Assembly (NCBI RefSeq): GCF_014851395.1
Contig: NW_024040596.1
Location: forward strand, 4,118,777-4,182,776
DNA: 64,000 bases
Direction of reading: 5' to 3'
Source: Micropterus salmoides
Taxonomy: Eukaryota; Chordata; Actinopteri; Centrarchiformes; Centrarchidae
The notes under the pieces are model-generated. The model had not been told where the DNA came from, searched no databases, and saw only the letters and a program-made list of their open reading frames with translations. A program made the position numbers and the translations under genes. Positions 46,394-59,340 of this stretch are shown here, one piece after another. Position 1 is the stretch's first letter; the number at the start of each line of letters is the position of its first letter.

Positions 46394-49300
46394 TAGGACG
46401 CGCTGAAATGATGTGTGACTTGTGTGCGATGCGCTATGTTGCAGTGTTTTCTGGGCCATTTGATCTGCAGTGATGTCGAGTAGAATTAATGCAGACTTTA
46501 CAATAAATGTTGCTCATCGATGTGTGTTTAAATCGAGGTCATCTCAACCGTATTTGCGTAGATTAGAGTTAATTAACAGAATATGTTGTAAATGCCCTCG
46601 ATCCACAAACGTCGGGAACACCAGTATGAGCATCTATAAGTGGGTCCAGTTAATCTGCATTGTGCTTCTGTCAAAAGATGGATGTGAAAAATCTGGATGT
46701 GATAGAAGGATCTATATCTATCTATATATGTAGATACATATATATAGTGTATAGTATATAGTGTTGTCGGGTGATGTATTGAGAGTTTAGTCGATGCATG
46801 CTTTATGGTGATGCGTAAAAGCATTTAAAGGGAATATAGTTACGCTGCATTTTTTTAAAGGCACAGCTTAGGTGAACATTGTTGCTAGCCTACTGTATAG
46901 GCAATAAACTCGTTTTTATTTATCATTTTTTATGTCGGCTTGCATGCTGACTCAGCTATGGCTGACTATACAGCCACGGGTTGCTCATGCACAATCTACC
47001 AGACTTGACAGCCGTTCTATAGATAAAATAATCACTTTTAAACTTGGCCTATAGGAAGGGATGACATACACGCAGGCTTTTCAGATTGATTCAACTGGAA
47101 AGCAAGCTCCATTCAGCGCTGAAGCTTTGATGCAAGCGGCGGGCACTGGTTGCTAAATCATCTGCATGGTTACATAAGCAGCAGATTTGGACATGCTGGA
47201 AGTTTGTGGGCTGGACAGTGAAAACGAAAAGGACGACGAAGGTGAATGATGGTGATGATGTTAAAGTGTAGGAGGCGGGTATTATTACATGTCACCATTG
47301 GCAGAGTTTACTGCGCTGAGGAAAGACGCACTGGAGTCACTGTAGCGGAGGTGGAAGAGCAGAAGCAGCTCCCAAGAATATGTGTTACTCATTGCCAAGT
47401 TTGCGGATTGGTTTCTGTCAAACATGAGAGAATTCTGCTGTTGCAAGCAATACTGCAGATTTCTCATGGGTTTTGCAGTTATGAAGTGGACGGAATGATT
47501 GTGTACTAACTACAGTTTAAATTTATTGATGGTAAATGGGAAAATAAAGCAATTATCAAAGCTGATTGTGTAAAACAAAATCAAGTTAGCACGTGTGTAT
47601 GTGCTGTTTTAATATGCTGCTGTGCCTTTAAACTTAATTTCAAATAGTTTTACATGTTTAAAACCTTGCAAGAAATAACCTTGGAGTTAAAGTACACACA
47701 CACACACAGTCACACTCACAATATCTGTGCCTTAAAACAGAAACAAAACACAGGCTATGTATAGTTTGGTAAACTAAAACCACTTAGATCAGGAAATATT
47801 GTGTTCAAAAGAAAATAGTAACTGTTGGACCATTAAAACGTGACTGCTTAAAGCCACTGCAAACTTTTTTTTACGACTAAATAAATAAACACTGAAGTTT
47901 TGTAAAAACAACAACTAAAAAACAAGATTAACTCTTAAAAATCTAAAATTTGCTAATCCGCTTCATCAGGACTGTGTGGGTGTGGTTTGATTTTCTAGTG
48001 GCCGGGCCTACAATATGCATGAACTGATTGTGCAGTGGGGATGTCATGCAACCCAGCAGGTTCAACCCCCAAACTGTCACACTGAGTGTTTACTGTCCAA
48101 GACCAGAAAACAGCCATTAAATGTGGGACAGACAAAGGTCTTGGCAGCATAGTTCCTAAAGCCCTTGCGATCTCCATGGTATAGTGGATCTGTTAAAGCA
48201 ATGGCATTTAGATTGTGGTAGTGGAATCTCATTCACACTGTGGTACATCGGGGTTGGATTTAGGATCACTTCTTTGCAGTCAAGCAGCAAAGAGGCAAAC
48301 CATTTTGGAGCAGTTGTTGTGATTCTGCCGTGATACTGTAAAGCAATTTTGCAGTGATTACTGGATGTGTAACTGATGCTATTGCAGGGGACACTGCTGG
48401 AAACCAACTCTGATGAGTGCAAAAGGACACCCAATTCAGATGAGTAATAACAATTCTCATGAAACTTAACCCCTCGTAAATCATCGGGGCACACTGGGCT
48501 TCTGCAGTCTGCATCTTATTGATTTACCTCCTATCTTCCCCAGCCTTGTTGTGGACACTGTAAGAGCTCTCATATATATTTATTAAGGGATGTGACCACC
48601 AGTTTCATTTTCTTCCAGCATCTTTTACTGTCTGTCAAACTCATTCAAGTTGAACCTTCATTGTGTGGCAGCTCGGATCAAATCATCAGCCCAAGTATAT
48701 ACAAAATGTGTTTTTCTTGTGTGCTTACCCCAGGCTGAAGTTATCGTGTTACAAAAAAGCACAATGATGTACATATGCACCAGTCTCAAAGAGCTCCCCT
48801 CAGGTTCTGGATTCAGTTTCGGGGATGTGAAACCTTTTGAGGTTATTTTTCCGCTCATGCATTATGGAGGGTCATTTTTTCCCCCCCTCTCCAGCCTAAT
48901 TTCAGCACACAAGGTGCCTGGTGAGACCTGTCACGGGCTAATGTCTTCAGGAGCAGCATCTGGGGAGCCTTGTCTGTGTGCAGTGGTTGGCAGGATGAGC
49001 TGTTGTGCTTTTTTGGTGGTGGAGAGAGGACAGTGGAAAGAGGCTGTGCGGTTTCTAAGGGTGTTCCATGTTTGTGTGAGCTAAACAAACCGTCAGTGAC
49101 ATATGCTTCCAGATTTATTGTGTGGGAGGGGGCTTCTGGCATACAGAATAGAGGAAATGGTCCCTGGAAAGCTCTTTGTGTCTGTTTGTCTTACAAAGGT
49201 GAACCTCTGCACTGTATAGTTGTCATTGTTTGAATTCTTTCTGCTGGCAAGATATAGAGGAGGACTCCGTAACTAGTGAAGCACCTATTTAAAATTTTTA

Positions 49301-50378
49301 CATTCAAACATTCAAATGCCAAGCCACTATGCAAAAGCTCCCTTTCCAGCCTGCAAACACTGCATGGACCTCTCTTTCACCCTTAATTTTCTGCTGCTAT
49401 GAGCAACTCTGTCTGCAGCAGACATTTCTGTTGGATCTCCATTTAGCTCATTTACCCCACTGTGTAAATGTGACTATTATTATTGTCAAACTAAGGCTGC
49501 CGAAAGCTGTGCCTAAAACTTCTCCCTATTATTGCAGTTAATTGGATTCCAAGGTTAATAAATGTTTCAAATTACTTTGTTCCCTCTTAAAAAGCACAGA
49601 TTATTATTGTCCATGCTCTTTATACTGGTCATTATCACAACTCATAGCATGACCTGAATACTCTCTGTACTCTCGTGTTATTTTAGGTAACTAGCCAACA
49701 TCACATATTTGCACGTTCTTAAGCTTGCAACACGTAACGTACTATCATGTTTATTTTGTGCACGCATGCCAATGTAACATTATCTACAGCATACATATCC
49801 GCTGTGTCTTCTCCAGAGATGTAGTCAGTACAGGACAGTAACCTGCATTTTATACATTTACAAAGATAGAGAAAATAGAGCTCCTGTTCCTGAATGTGTT
49901 TTTGTTTAGTGTATACAAAGGTTATTATTAAGCATTAACAGAAAGCTGGAAAGCCATTACCTTCCCATTTTTTGGTGCTCAAGTTGAGAACTGCCAGTAA
50001 AAACATTTTTTGTGTTATATCACATGTACATGGTCCGTCTACACAGGAACCCTTTCAGTCACATTTTTCAGTCGTCCTCATGCAAATTCTTGTCTCACAA
50101 ACATGATCACATGTTTTGTTCTGCACCTTGTTTGTTATTGCTGCTAATGTCAGTTTGCAGGCTAGTTAGCTAATTAGCTAGCGTGTTGCAGAATGCTAAA
50201 GAAAACAAAAATATACCTATAAATAATAAACTGATGAAACACCGTCTTTCTGTGGCTTGTAGGTTAAAGTGCAAGATTGTTTACTTTGTGTCTCCATTCA
50301 CTTCCCACAATCCCGTCCGCAAGCTATGCAAGGAGAAGGGTCCAGCTGCAGCCTGCAGACAAACGTGACGGAAGTTGA
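46394..50378. other. Unannotated sequence
   Basis: A TA/TC-rich microsatellite-like patch lies at 46713-46755 and a CA run at 47693-47707. An ATG frame near 47192 (MLEVCGLDSENEKDDE) runs into a GTGAAT donor-like site but has no support. The frame at 48650-49084 starts with TTG and looks like chance. Confidence 0.4.
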
Positions 50379-51324
50379 AACTTCCATATATGGTTTGTCC
50401 CAGAAGCCACCGCGCACAAAACGTGATGACCTTTATCTCGGTCACTCAGTTGAAGCATAGCCGATAAATAAAAAAAAAAGAGCCCTTAAAAAAGAGGTCA
50501 ACGTAATAATCAGCGTTAATTTTTACTATCCTATAACTATATATTATTAATATAGTATGTTAATACTATAATTGCAAATTATAATAATCTGCAAATATTT
50601 TTTGTTGCATATTTTATTTGTTTCAAAGTGATTTTAAGTTTCACGAACCAAGAATACTGTGTAACGTTACATCACGAGCCAGATGTATCTTGATTTATGT
50701 TAAAACTTTACAACATTACTGAGAATTTAATGATAGAATAACATCGTTACGAACATTAATAGTATCGTTCTGCTGTTGCTGGACACGCCGCTGTGTTGGC
50801 CACTGTCTGTGTGCCTGGGGGAGCTAACTGGAGTTAGCTGGCTAACTATTCCTGACAGCCCCCCCTATGTATATTACTCTTACCCTAACCATCACAGGGT
50901 GTGTGCCTAAAGTTATTGATTGTATGCATGTTGACCGGTTAACCCTATAGCGGCCTTACAGGCGACGTGCTAGCAGAGTGGGTTAACCTCCATTGTGTTG
51001 CTGTAAAGCCTCCGGTAACGTTACTGCAGCTATATAACATTGACACCCGTCGGCACCATGGTCGGCACTTGCGGAGCTTCTCAACTCCGAAAACATTTGA
51101 ACACATTTTTCGATTTGCCGTAAATTTTCGTAAAACTGCTGATATTCGAAATTTACACAATTGATTTCTCGCCTAAAAACTCCTCAGAAGTGTATTTAAA
51201 GTTCTGTTGTTGGTCTCTAAAGAATAAAACAGTTTGCATTAGGATCTATACTGTACGTGAGCCGAGATAAATGTCATCACGTTTTGAGCGCAATGTCTTC
51301 TGGGACAAACCATATTTGGAAGTT
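50379..51324. mobile_element. Inverted-repeat structure, possible DNA element
   Basis: The segment 50379-50445 and the segment 51257-51324 are diverged inverted copies. Both contain ATGGTTTGTCCCAGAAG and AAAACGTGATGAC in opposite orientation. They enclose about 810 bases that include ATG-poor, moderately CpG-rich DNA near 50940-51090. It looks like a long-inverted-repeat DNA element; ends and target duplication are not defined. Confidence 0.6.
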
Positions 51325-52980
51325 CAACTTCTGCAGCTGGATATACTTGTATGGAAGGGCTACGCACGTACTAATAGGAGTTACAACAGTAACTGCTTTT
51401 TTTTAATCTTACAATCAGCCTTTTCTATTGGCTACAAAGAATCCTGCTGCTGTGAGTGGTGGCATTGGTGGTTCCATTTTCCCAGTACTCTTTTTTCATA
51501 GTAGCTCACTCATGCAAGCAGTTAAATGTTTTTGTAACACAAATGCAAGGCATACTGAGTAACTTAAGCCTGTTAGTAAGGACATGAACCGCTACCTTGG
51601 AGGTCAAGTCTATGGCCCACAGAAAGCACATGGAGGATATTCCTTGGCTTCCTTGGGGCCGTCTTCAGTTCCAGGGTTATTTTTGTTGCGGCAATAACAG
51701 TAGGGAACCACTTTCACCAGTCTTGGAAGACCCACTGTTTCTGTTGTCTGGACTCCAGTGTTCTTAAAGAGATGTAATCAGAACTTTCGAAAATCTCTAC
51801 CTTAACATATTTGTAATTTGTCATTGCTTGAGTTGACAAACCACAGCACTCTAACTATCTTCCTGCTCATATATGTTGTTTTTTTGTGGCTGTGGTCAAT
51901 GTCTGTAGCAAAGTTTGTCACATATGTCTTGGAAATTTGAGAATTCCTTTTGCTAACACAGAATGTGTTTGCAGAGCTTTGAAATGTTTGGATGGATAGA
52001 ATGACACTGAACATAGGGAGGATTAGTGAATGGTGCTTGACTAGCTTGCAGAGAGATCCCAAAGGGCATCTTTCCGGGCTTATATTGTTTCCACGAGCAG
52101 AAGAAAAACAGCTGTTAATTGAGCTGAAGCGCTGTTGATGAAATCCACTGATACGTAGAACCATTTCCCTCTCCCCAAATGAAATCTGAAAGAAAGAACA
52201 TGTAAACACCCATTTAAACTCTCAGGGCAATTCATAGCCTGAAAACCCCGTCCGACCGTATGCCAGTTTAATGACTACTAATTGCTGCAACAAATACAGC
52301 CATGAAACTAAAATCTGAGAATAGCAACAGCCAGTTAGGATGCAGAAATATCTCAGAAAGGAACAAATAACCTGCTGAGAAGGCTTAAGCTATTGTGTTA
52401 ACCACAGCACTTAATGCATTTGACAAGGGGAATCAAGTGACCTGTGAAAATGTGGCTTCATGTAGTGGAAAGAATTGTTGGAATTAGCCACACTTTCCCA
52501 CCAGACTGTACTGTATGCTTCAGGTTAAGCAGTGAGCACATGCTCAGTAGGTTAGGCTATTTTAATCACATCCTAGCAGCACTATAGTTACGCTGCATCA
52601 AAACATTTACATTAACACCAAAGAGAATTGCTAGCCGCTATGCAGGTGCAATGTATGACGGAGCCTGGTTTATTTTTAACCAGTGTATTTTTATCAAAGT
52701 ATTTGTGCTATTTTTTCCTTTGCGTAGACTAGAGGCCTCTGAAATGGGATCATAAACTTTCTATGGTAAGACCTCAACTAGTCTTAAACCTTCTAAATGA
52801 CTACAGTGTTTGTGATGTTTTATTTTCTTTGGTCATGTTTAAATAATGGTCGTATGGTACTGAAACTGATTTGAGATGAAGAGGGGAAATGTTATCTTTT
52901 AAGCAACTAGTGACATGCCTGTTGTGATACAACTGCATGCTCATCAGTGTTTGGTATCATCTTTAAGAAAAAAACATTCT
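51325..52980. other. Unannotated sequence
   Basis: A 23-base motif beginning TGGAAGGGCTACGCAC at 51352 recurs with one mismatch at 53645. Otherwise nothing recognised; the minus-strand frame at 51802-52209 begins with GTG and has no domain. Confidence 0.4.
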
Positions 52981-53341
52981 CACCAGCAGTTAGATGAGAA
53001 GATTAATAGCACTTTCATGTTTGTATGGTAAATATGCAGGCTGCCTATAGCCAGGAGACAGTTAGCTTAGCATAGCCTTGCTCTGTCCAAAGGTACATGA
53101 AAAAAGATCTGCCTACCAGCACCTCTAAAACTCACCAATTAACTTGTTACATCTCATTTGTTTAATCCGTATAAAAGCTAAAGAGTAAAAACATGAAGCT
53201 GTGGCTTTATGGAGCATTATGTGCTGGACTATAGGAAATTGTCATTTTTGCACTTTGGTTTCGTATGGATTTAACAATTAGATATAACGTGTTTATTAGT
53301 GAGCTTTAGAGGTACTGGTCGGCAGATTTTGTTACCTTTGG
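52981..53341. mobile_element. Palindromic MITE, long hairpin form
   Basis: The arms 53087-53172 and 53262-53341 are inverted copies (CCAAAGGTA...CTACCAGCACCTCTAAA against TTTAGAGGTACTGGTCGGCAG...TACCTTTGG). The left flank shares TTAGCTTAGCATA and TAGATGAGAAGAT phrases with the copies at 39.6 kb and 54.7 kb. Confidence 0.82.
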
Positions 53342-54374
53342 TACCACAGTGAAAAAGTACTCCATTACAAGGAAAGGTAGCCCGCGACAAAAAGGAGGTG
53401 AGACACAACAGGTTTGCAAGCCAATGGTATGATTTATTATAAAAGTAAAAGAAGAATCAAATGATCACCAATAATATGTGGTGTGGTAAAGTATGACCAG
53501 TTGTGTCAGCAGTGAATGGATGAGTAAGAGGTGTATGTGTGTGTTGTCAGTAGTGATTTGTCCGTATCGAGGCTTCGAAGCGTGTGTCGAGTAATGATTT
53601 TATCTACAGCTCATTTTAAATGACTAAAAAAGTTTTGAAATGTTTGGAAGGGTTACGCACGTACTAACTTATGTCAGAATTACTATGAAATAACTTCAAA
53701 AATTGTTACGAAACAGAGGAAAAGAAAGTGTTGACATTTTGTGGCGTTGGTAAGAATTAAACTCTTACAACATATTACCCTAATAATAATTTTCTAAAGC
53801 AGGTAAAATCATCTCCAAAAAAGAAACCGCCTGAAGCCCAGCACCGTGGAAGGGTTATTTTTAAAAAACAAGATGAATAAAATGTTGTCTCTATTATCTA
53901 AAATCACAAACCAAGTTATCATAACCCTCTCCCTTGTTTCCACTTTCGTTCTGACTCATCATTGTATCATAAAGACAGACGTCATGTATTCACAAACATC
54001 ATTCATTAATTTATTCAGTTCAAAGCTTCACACACCAAAGCCGTGTTCCCGCTATAATCACTCTGCCTGTTTTACATTTATTGTCCACTTGATGGCACAG
54101 TAGAGCAAATGAAGCAAATGAAGATTCGGCCCATGAGTAAAGCAATTGGATGGAAAGCTTCAATGCTTCATGAAGCTTCATCTCGCCATCACTAGTTGTC
54201 AGGATTAACCAAAGAAGAAACACGAGACAAACCCGGTAGGATGTCAGCCTAGGAGGAGAGAGACAAAAGACTGATCAGTCCTGGCTAAATAAGCTCTGAA
54301 GGTAGAGCTGAACAGGTGATTGCCCAGCCCAATCAGCCTCCTGCAGGAGAAGGAAGCAGGAAGGGGGAGGGGTC
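53342..54374. other. Unannotated sequence
   Basis: It holds the second copy of the TGGAAGGGTTACGCAC motif at 53645. Short AGCTTCA-type repeats (GAAGCTTCA) occur at 54150-54185. No gene seen. Confidence 0.4.
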
Positions 54375-54430
54375 CTAACAGTACTTACTTAAATACAGAA
54401 GTATCATCAGCAAAATGTATCAAAAGTATG
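54375..54430. mobile_element. Inner fragment of a common fish MITE
   Basis: TACAGAAGTATCATCAGCAA and neighbours match the internal part of the MITE family also seen at 37.5 kb. Confidence 0.45.
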
Positions 54431-54699
54431 TGCTTTGCAGAAAATGGGCCCTTAATACTGATGTATTTAAAATAAATCTGTGGGGTCATGAGATGATAAT
54501 GTGGTAGGAGGAGTACCTGGGTTTTCACTGATTCGTCAGACTTTTCTCTAGTTTTTTTTTTTTTTTTTAATAATGCAGCGTTTTTCCTCTTTGGGCCTAA
54601 GTTATTGTAACAAAACCACCTGAGAAGTTGAAAGGGGAAATGTCTTTCTGGTGGAACTGCTAACAACTCTCAAATGTACTTGCTAACATTATACCACTT

Positions 54700-54828
54700 G
54701 AGCTAGGCTAGCTGTTTCCAGTCTTTTGCTTAAGCTAGGCTAACTGGCTGTTGGCTCCAGCTACATTTTTATTTTAGAGCGAGAGATGTGTTAATCCTCT
54801 CATTTAAGTCTTGGCTAGAAAGTGAATA
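54700..54828. mobile_element. Inverted fragment of the palindromic MITE family
   Basis: GCTAGCTGTTTCCAGTCTTT, then GCTAAGCTAGGCTAA-like text and CTCTCATTTAAGTCTTGGC, is the reverse of the head of the element at 39.6 and 53.0 kb. Confidence 0.6.
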
Positions 54829-55594
54829 ATCAGACTGTTCATTTAAGATAATTTCTTGCTTGATTGGAAGGTGATTGAAAATGAAAGATGACAAAGAAGG
54901 AATGAGTCCATAATTTAGCTTTACAGGGGCTCCTTTTGATTAGCATTAGGAATCGTGATGCGACACTACTCGCAGCAGGTGTTAATTAAATTCTGTGCTC
55001 AGTTTTGAAGGCATAGTTTTGTGATATCAAGCAGTCATCTTGATACAATAACAGTGCATGTTTGTCCATCAGTGAGCTGTGACTGGTGCCTATGGTCCCT
55101 CTTTGATAGTGTTGCTGTGCATGGCAGGTTTTCAGACTGGTCCCCACAGTGTGAAATAGCGCTGGATGTTTTTATGACTCATGTACCTACTGTAGAGTTC
55201 AGGCACTAACATTTTGGCATCACTCTGACTGTGTTAGCTGCTTCATGTGATGTTTTCAAAACTTGCATTAAACTGTCAGACCTTTTTTTGAGCTGACACA
55301 TACTTGACTCTCAGCACAGTATGACTCACCTGTGTTACAGTCATTTTTATGGATGCTTCAAAGTGCAGTTTCATTTTATTTTTACTCAGGTTGTACACAC
55401 TGTATGTGGTAAAAAGGATGAGAAACCACATCTTGTAGGACATACATGACCATCACAAGTCCTCTCTGATGGGTTTTCAGCTGTTTAGAAATTATTTACA
55501 AATTCAAACCACTTTTTTCTGTTGATATAATTGCTTCCAAATATGGCAGAAAGTCTTCATGGACTAAGATTTCACTGTAAAATGTTGCCAATAT

Positions 55595-55975
55595 ACTTTA
55601 CAATGTACAAGGTAGATTTATTTGTCACATTACAACAGGTTGTAAAGTGAAATTAAGTTTGTAACTCCCTTCTGCAACGTAGCAGACGATATACAGTAAT
55701 AGACTATATTCAATGGAGCAGTGCTGAGAATGAATTTGAGTTTAAAAGTCTGATAGCTTGGAGAAAAAGCTGCTCTGCAGTCTGGAGGTGCGGCAGCATA
55801 AACTCCTGTATCTCTTCCCAGAAGCCACAGGGTGACAAGCAGTGGCTGGGCTGGGGTGGGTACTGTTCTTTAGTATCCTTAAACTTGTTATTTGTCATGT
55901 GACAGGTGTTGCTGGGCATGATAACCCACAGATAATTATGAACAAACTCTGCAGTTTCTGCAGCAGATAAACCCA
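55595..55975 (-). mobile_element. Decayed non-LTR 3' region
   Basis: Text such as AGTCTGATAGCTTGGAG, AACTCCTGTATCTCTTCCCAG and GGCTGGGGTGGGTACTGT is the reverse strand of a common fish LINE end, the same general group as the copy at 34.8-35.5 kb. No intact frame. Confidence 0.6.
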
Positions 55976-57210
55976 CTGTATGCTACCTGCACAGCACCAA
56001 ACAGACACATTTAGCAATTAGCTGGTGAATGTAGTGGAGATTTTAGCAGCTAAAGAGATTGAAACCTTTCTGAGGCAAAAACATGACACCAAATGAATGC
56101 CAATGTTGCACTGGTCTGCTGGATGTGGAAATTGGTAGTTGTTTGCTAACATGTGAACCCCAACATTCCCTTAAGGTGATAATATGTCAACTGCACTTAC
56201 CGTAGATTATTAACTAAAGTATGATTATGGTTAGAGAAAGACTGGGCAGTGGAAAAAAAATAAAAAGCTCACATTAATGATTGGTTCATAAAGGGACAAA
56301 AAAATCTGACATCTGACACAATACACGTCCATCCACCAATTCACACTCCACACTTTTATCTGCCTTGCTTTAAAAAGGGCACACTATATTCTGCACTAGC
56401 ACTGAACACTGGCATTGGAAGAAGATTGTGTGTGACAGAATCATTCAATATTCAGCATTCCTTGGGAAACTGGGCTGCATCCTCTGTCCTTTAACCATAA
56501 CGCCTCAAGGGTGAATGGTTGTATATCTAATATCTGACATCATCAAAAAAACATTTAGTGCCAGTATGAGCCTTTCTCTTTGCCCCCTTAGCTACACTAG
56601 TATAAGGTTGCAGTATTTTCCCAATTTCAGCACCATAGTTTTAAGTAGAACCATGTGGTGGCCCTGAGAACGCTGGCATGCTGGCAACAAGGGGCGTCAA
56701 TGCAATGACATGAACACTTCGGCATCTGGCTTGGTGTCTGCACTTGTTGTGACCACTGCACCACAAGCTCCCTCTTGCCATGTTAATGCAAAGAGTGTTA
56801 CGTGCATCAGTTGGAGCGGGGGGACTGAAAGTTGAGGAGGTCTTTTCATGCAACAAATGACTCCTCCCTCACATCTGTGTGGGATTGTTATTGTTTTCCC
56901 TGACATCTGGTGGTGCCCTTGACAACTTGGAGGGTTGCATGAGGTCTGCTCTCATGTCCTAAAATTGAGACTTTATTTTTTCAGTCACATGGGAAAGATG
57001 AGAGGGACCGTGTAGCTCTTTAACACTTCTCCTCCTGTTTCTTAAATTCACATGCCCAGCGTGTCTTGCAGACAGCAATAGGTTTTTCTTTGAAATATCT
57101 GTTTCCCTCTTCAATCCACTCTGTCCAATTCTCAGCTCTCTTTGGACCTCATTCATCAACTGTTATAAATGAAATAATTGCTTCTGAAAACTTAACACAA
57201 TTTTCTTTTG
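55976..57210. other. Unannotated sequence
   Basis: No exon or repeat family recognised. Confidence 0.4.
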
Positions 57211-57358
57211 GGCATTTTTGCCTTTATTTTGCCGGACAGGACAGTGGATAGCAGTACAGGGGGAAAGATAGGGGGCGACGCACAGCAAAGGGCCGCAGGC
57301 TGGACTCAGCCTTGTACGTGGGATGGGTGCTCAACCAGGTGAGCTAACCACGCTGCAC
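57211..57358 (-). mobile_element. tRNA-derived SINE, internally deleted
   Basis: On the minus strand TGGTTAGCTCACCTGGTTGA matches a polymerase III A box and tRNA head. The tail in reverse is GGCAAAAATGCC-like (GGCATTTTTGCCTTTATTTT on the + strand), preceded by GACAGGACAGTGGA and CAGCAAAGGGCCGCAGGC. The B-box region between GGCTGG and ACTCAGCC is deleted. Confidence 0.72.
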
Positions 57359-58839
57359 TTATGCAGTTTACATGACGATTCTAGCATTCACCAATGTTCT
57401 TATTTTGGATTTGTTCTTTGGTAAGAACAGAATCTACACACACTCAAGCACACACTTAAGCACAATTGAGAACTGACAAGTTTATGCAAAATAAGGAGTT
57501 ATTCCGTTTTCTTCCGTTCTAATTTAAAATAAAATATTTCTCTCATTTATAATGTTTTAAGTACTTACTTTTACTATTTTACACAGAATTACAAATTAAT
57601 CATCATTTGTTAATACAGGCTTTATACATAAATTATTTATTTTCTTTTAAGTCTAGTCCTCTTTGCTCCCAGGGGAGAATAAGCACACCTTACAGTAAAT
57701 CTCAAGAAATTAATGAGTCACTGGAATAGTTTTCAGTTTCTGTGTCTGGGAGATGGGGGTCAGGGTTGAAGCTATCTGTGTAAGTGCTTGGGCCATTCTC
57801 ATGAGTAATTTCATTCCATGCATCTGTTTTGTCTGCTGCTTTATATCCACTGCTGACGCATCTATATGATGGCTTAGTTGTTGCTTACCTCTTGCAGCAG
57901 TACCTCCACTTCTGAACTACTGAAGTTTTTCTTCCTTCCTTCCAACTTCGTTGCGGCCTTTCCTCATTTGTGTTTCTGTGTGTGCATGCAGCCGTGTCAT
58001 CTCATGTCCTTTTTATGGGGATTAACGGGCCGTTTTACCTTTGCTAATAAATAACAAAAGGCACGCTCTTTTAATTCACAAAGACAATCGGATTCATCAT
58101 TCTAAGAACACAGCTGTGAACAATTATGCAGTTTAAGAACACATCATGAATCAGACGTAAACTTTTCTTAAGAACAAATTTAAGAAAAAACTGAAGCTGG
58201 CTGGAAACCCATTCCTTTCTCCTTGTCCACTTCAAGACGTGCATGTCAGAATCACTCACTTTTGTTCTTGTCAAATAAAAGAGATGGAGAGAGAGACTTT
58301 TATCAGAGAATAGGTAGGTATAAATGCAAGGAAATACAGGAAAAAAATCATTAGAAGCCAAGCGTTACAAGGCACTATAAAGTTAACATTCTGCAGGCGC
58401 TGACATAATCCAAGCGAGGCTATGAATAGTTTTCTGTTATCTGCATTGTTGTGACTTTTAACGCAAACATATGCATGCGCAGTCAATTCAGCTGGATGCA
58501 GGGTATTGTCTTGCTTATTAGGTAACATAGCTGTGAAAGACACAGACCTGAGACACATGTTGCACGTGCTGCATGTAAAGCGAAACTGGGCTTGTGAGCG
58601 TCATGATACAGAGTATGGTGAGAAAGACTGGTTCAGTGTCAGTCTGGTCACATTTGATCCTATGTAAGGTACAAGACACAGATCTCAACAGATGATTAAT
58701 TGAAATATGGTGACATATAAAATAAATAAAATAAAATCAAACAATATATGCTACAGTTATTTATTTACATATATATACACTAAGATTTTAATTTGCAGTT
58801 GGGCTGAATGTAAACAGCAGTAACAAGATAATATAATAA
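57359..58839. other. Unannotated sequence
   Basis: AT-rich DNA; no gene or repeat recognised. Confidence 0.4.
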
Positions 58840-59340
58840 TATATCTATTTATAGAGAGCTTTCAAATCAAAGTTCTTTACAGAAAAAAAGTGCTTTCAAG
58901 TACAAAAAGTACAATAAAAATGAAATACTCATGAATCATAACTTATACAGAGATATCAGAAATAAGGAGCAGTGAATAAGTAGGTCTTGAGCTTTGATTT
59001 AAAAATCACAATCGAACACGCCAGACTAATATCTGCTGGAAGACTGTTCCGTAATGTTGGAGCGCGAAACGAAAAAGGCTCGCTCACCCTCGAGAGCGCA
59101 GCAATCAGGTAGGGACGTAAGGATTCACAAAATCACAAAGATATATTGGTGCACAGCCATTCACTATTTTGTCCATTAGCAGCAGAACCTTAAAATCTCT
59201 AACCTGAACAGGAAGCCAATGCAGCGAGACCAGCACAGGAGTTACATGCGTGTATTTAAGTGATCCCGTCAGAATACGAGTTGCTGCATTCTAGACCATC
59301 TGCAGACCTTGCAAACTTTTCTTATCTTACTTTGACTGTG
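58840..59340 (-). mobile_element. Decayed LINE 3' end (CR1/L2-like)
   Basis: It begins TATTTATAGAGAGCTTTCAAA and contains AAAGTTCTTTACAGAAA, GTAATGTTGGAGCGCGAAAC, AACAGGAAGCCAATGCAGCG and ends CGAGTTGCTGCATTCTAGAC. This is the reverse strand of a LINE ORF2 end and 3' UTR, like the copies at 0.6 and 20.3 kb. Confidence 0.65.

Noticed and set aside
48650..49084. Plus-strand open frame of 144 codons
   Set aside because: No ATG at its start and no recognisable domain; the opposite strand is also open over much of it.
51802..52209. Minus-strand open frame of 135 codons
   Set aside because: Starts with GTG, no family resemblance, no splice context.
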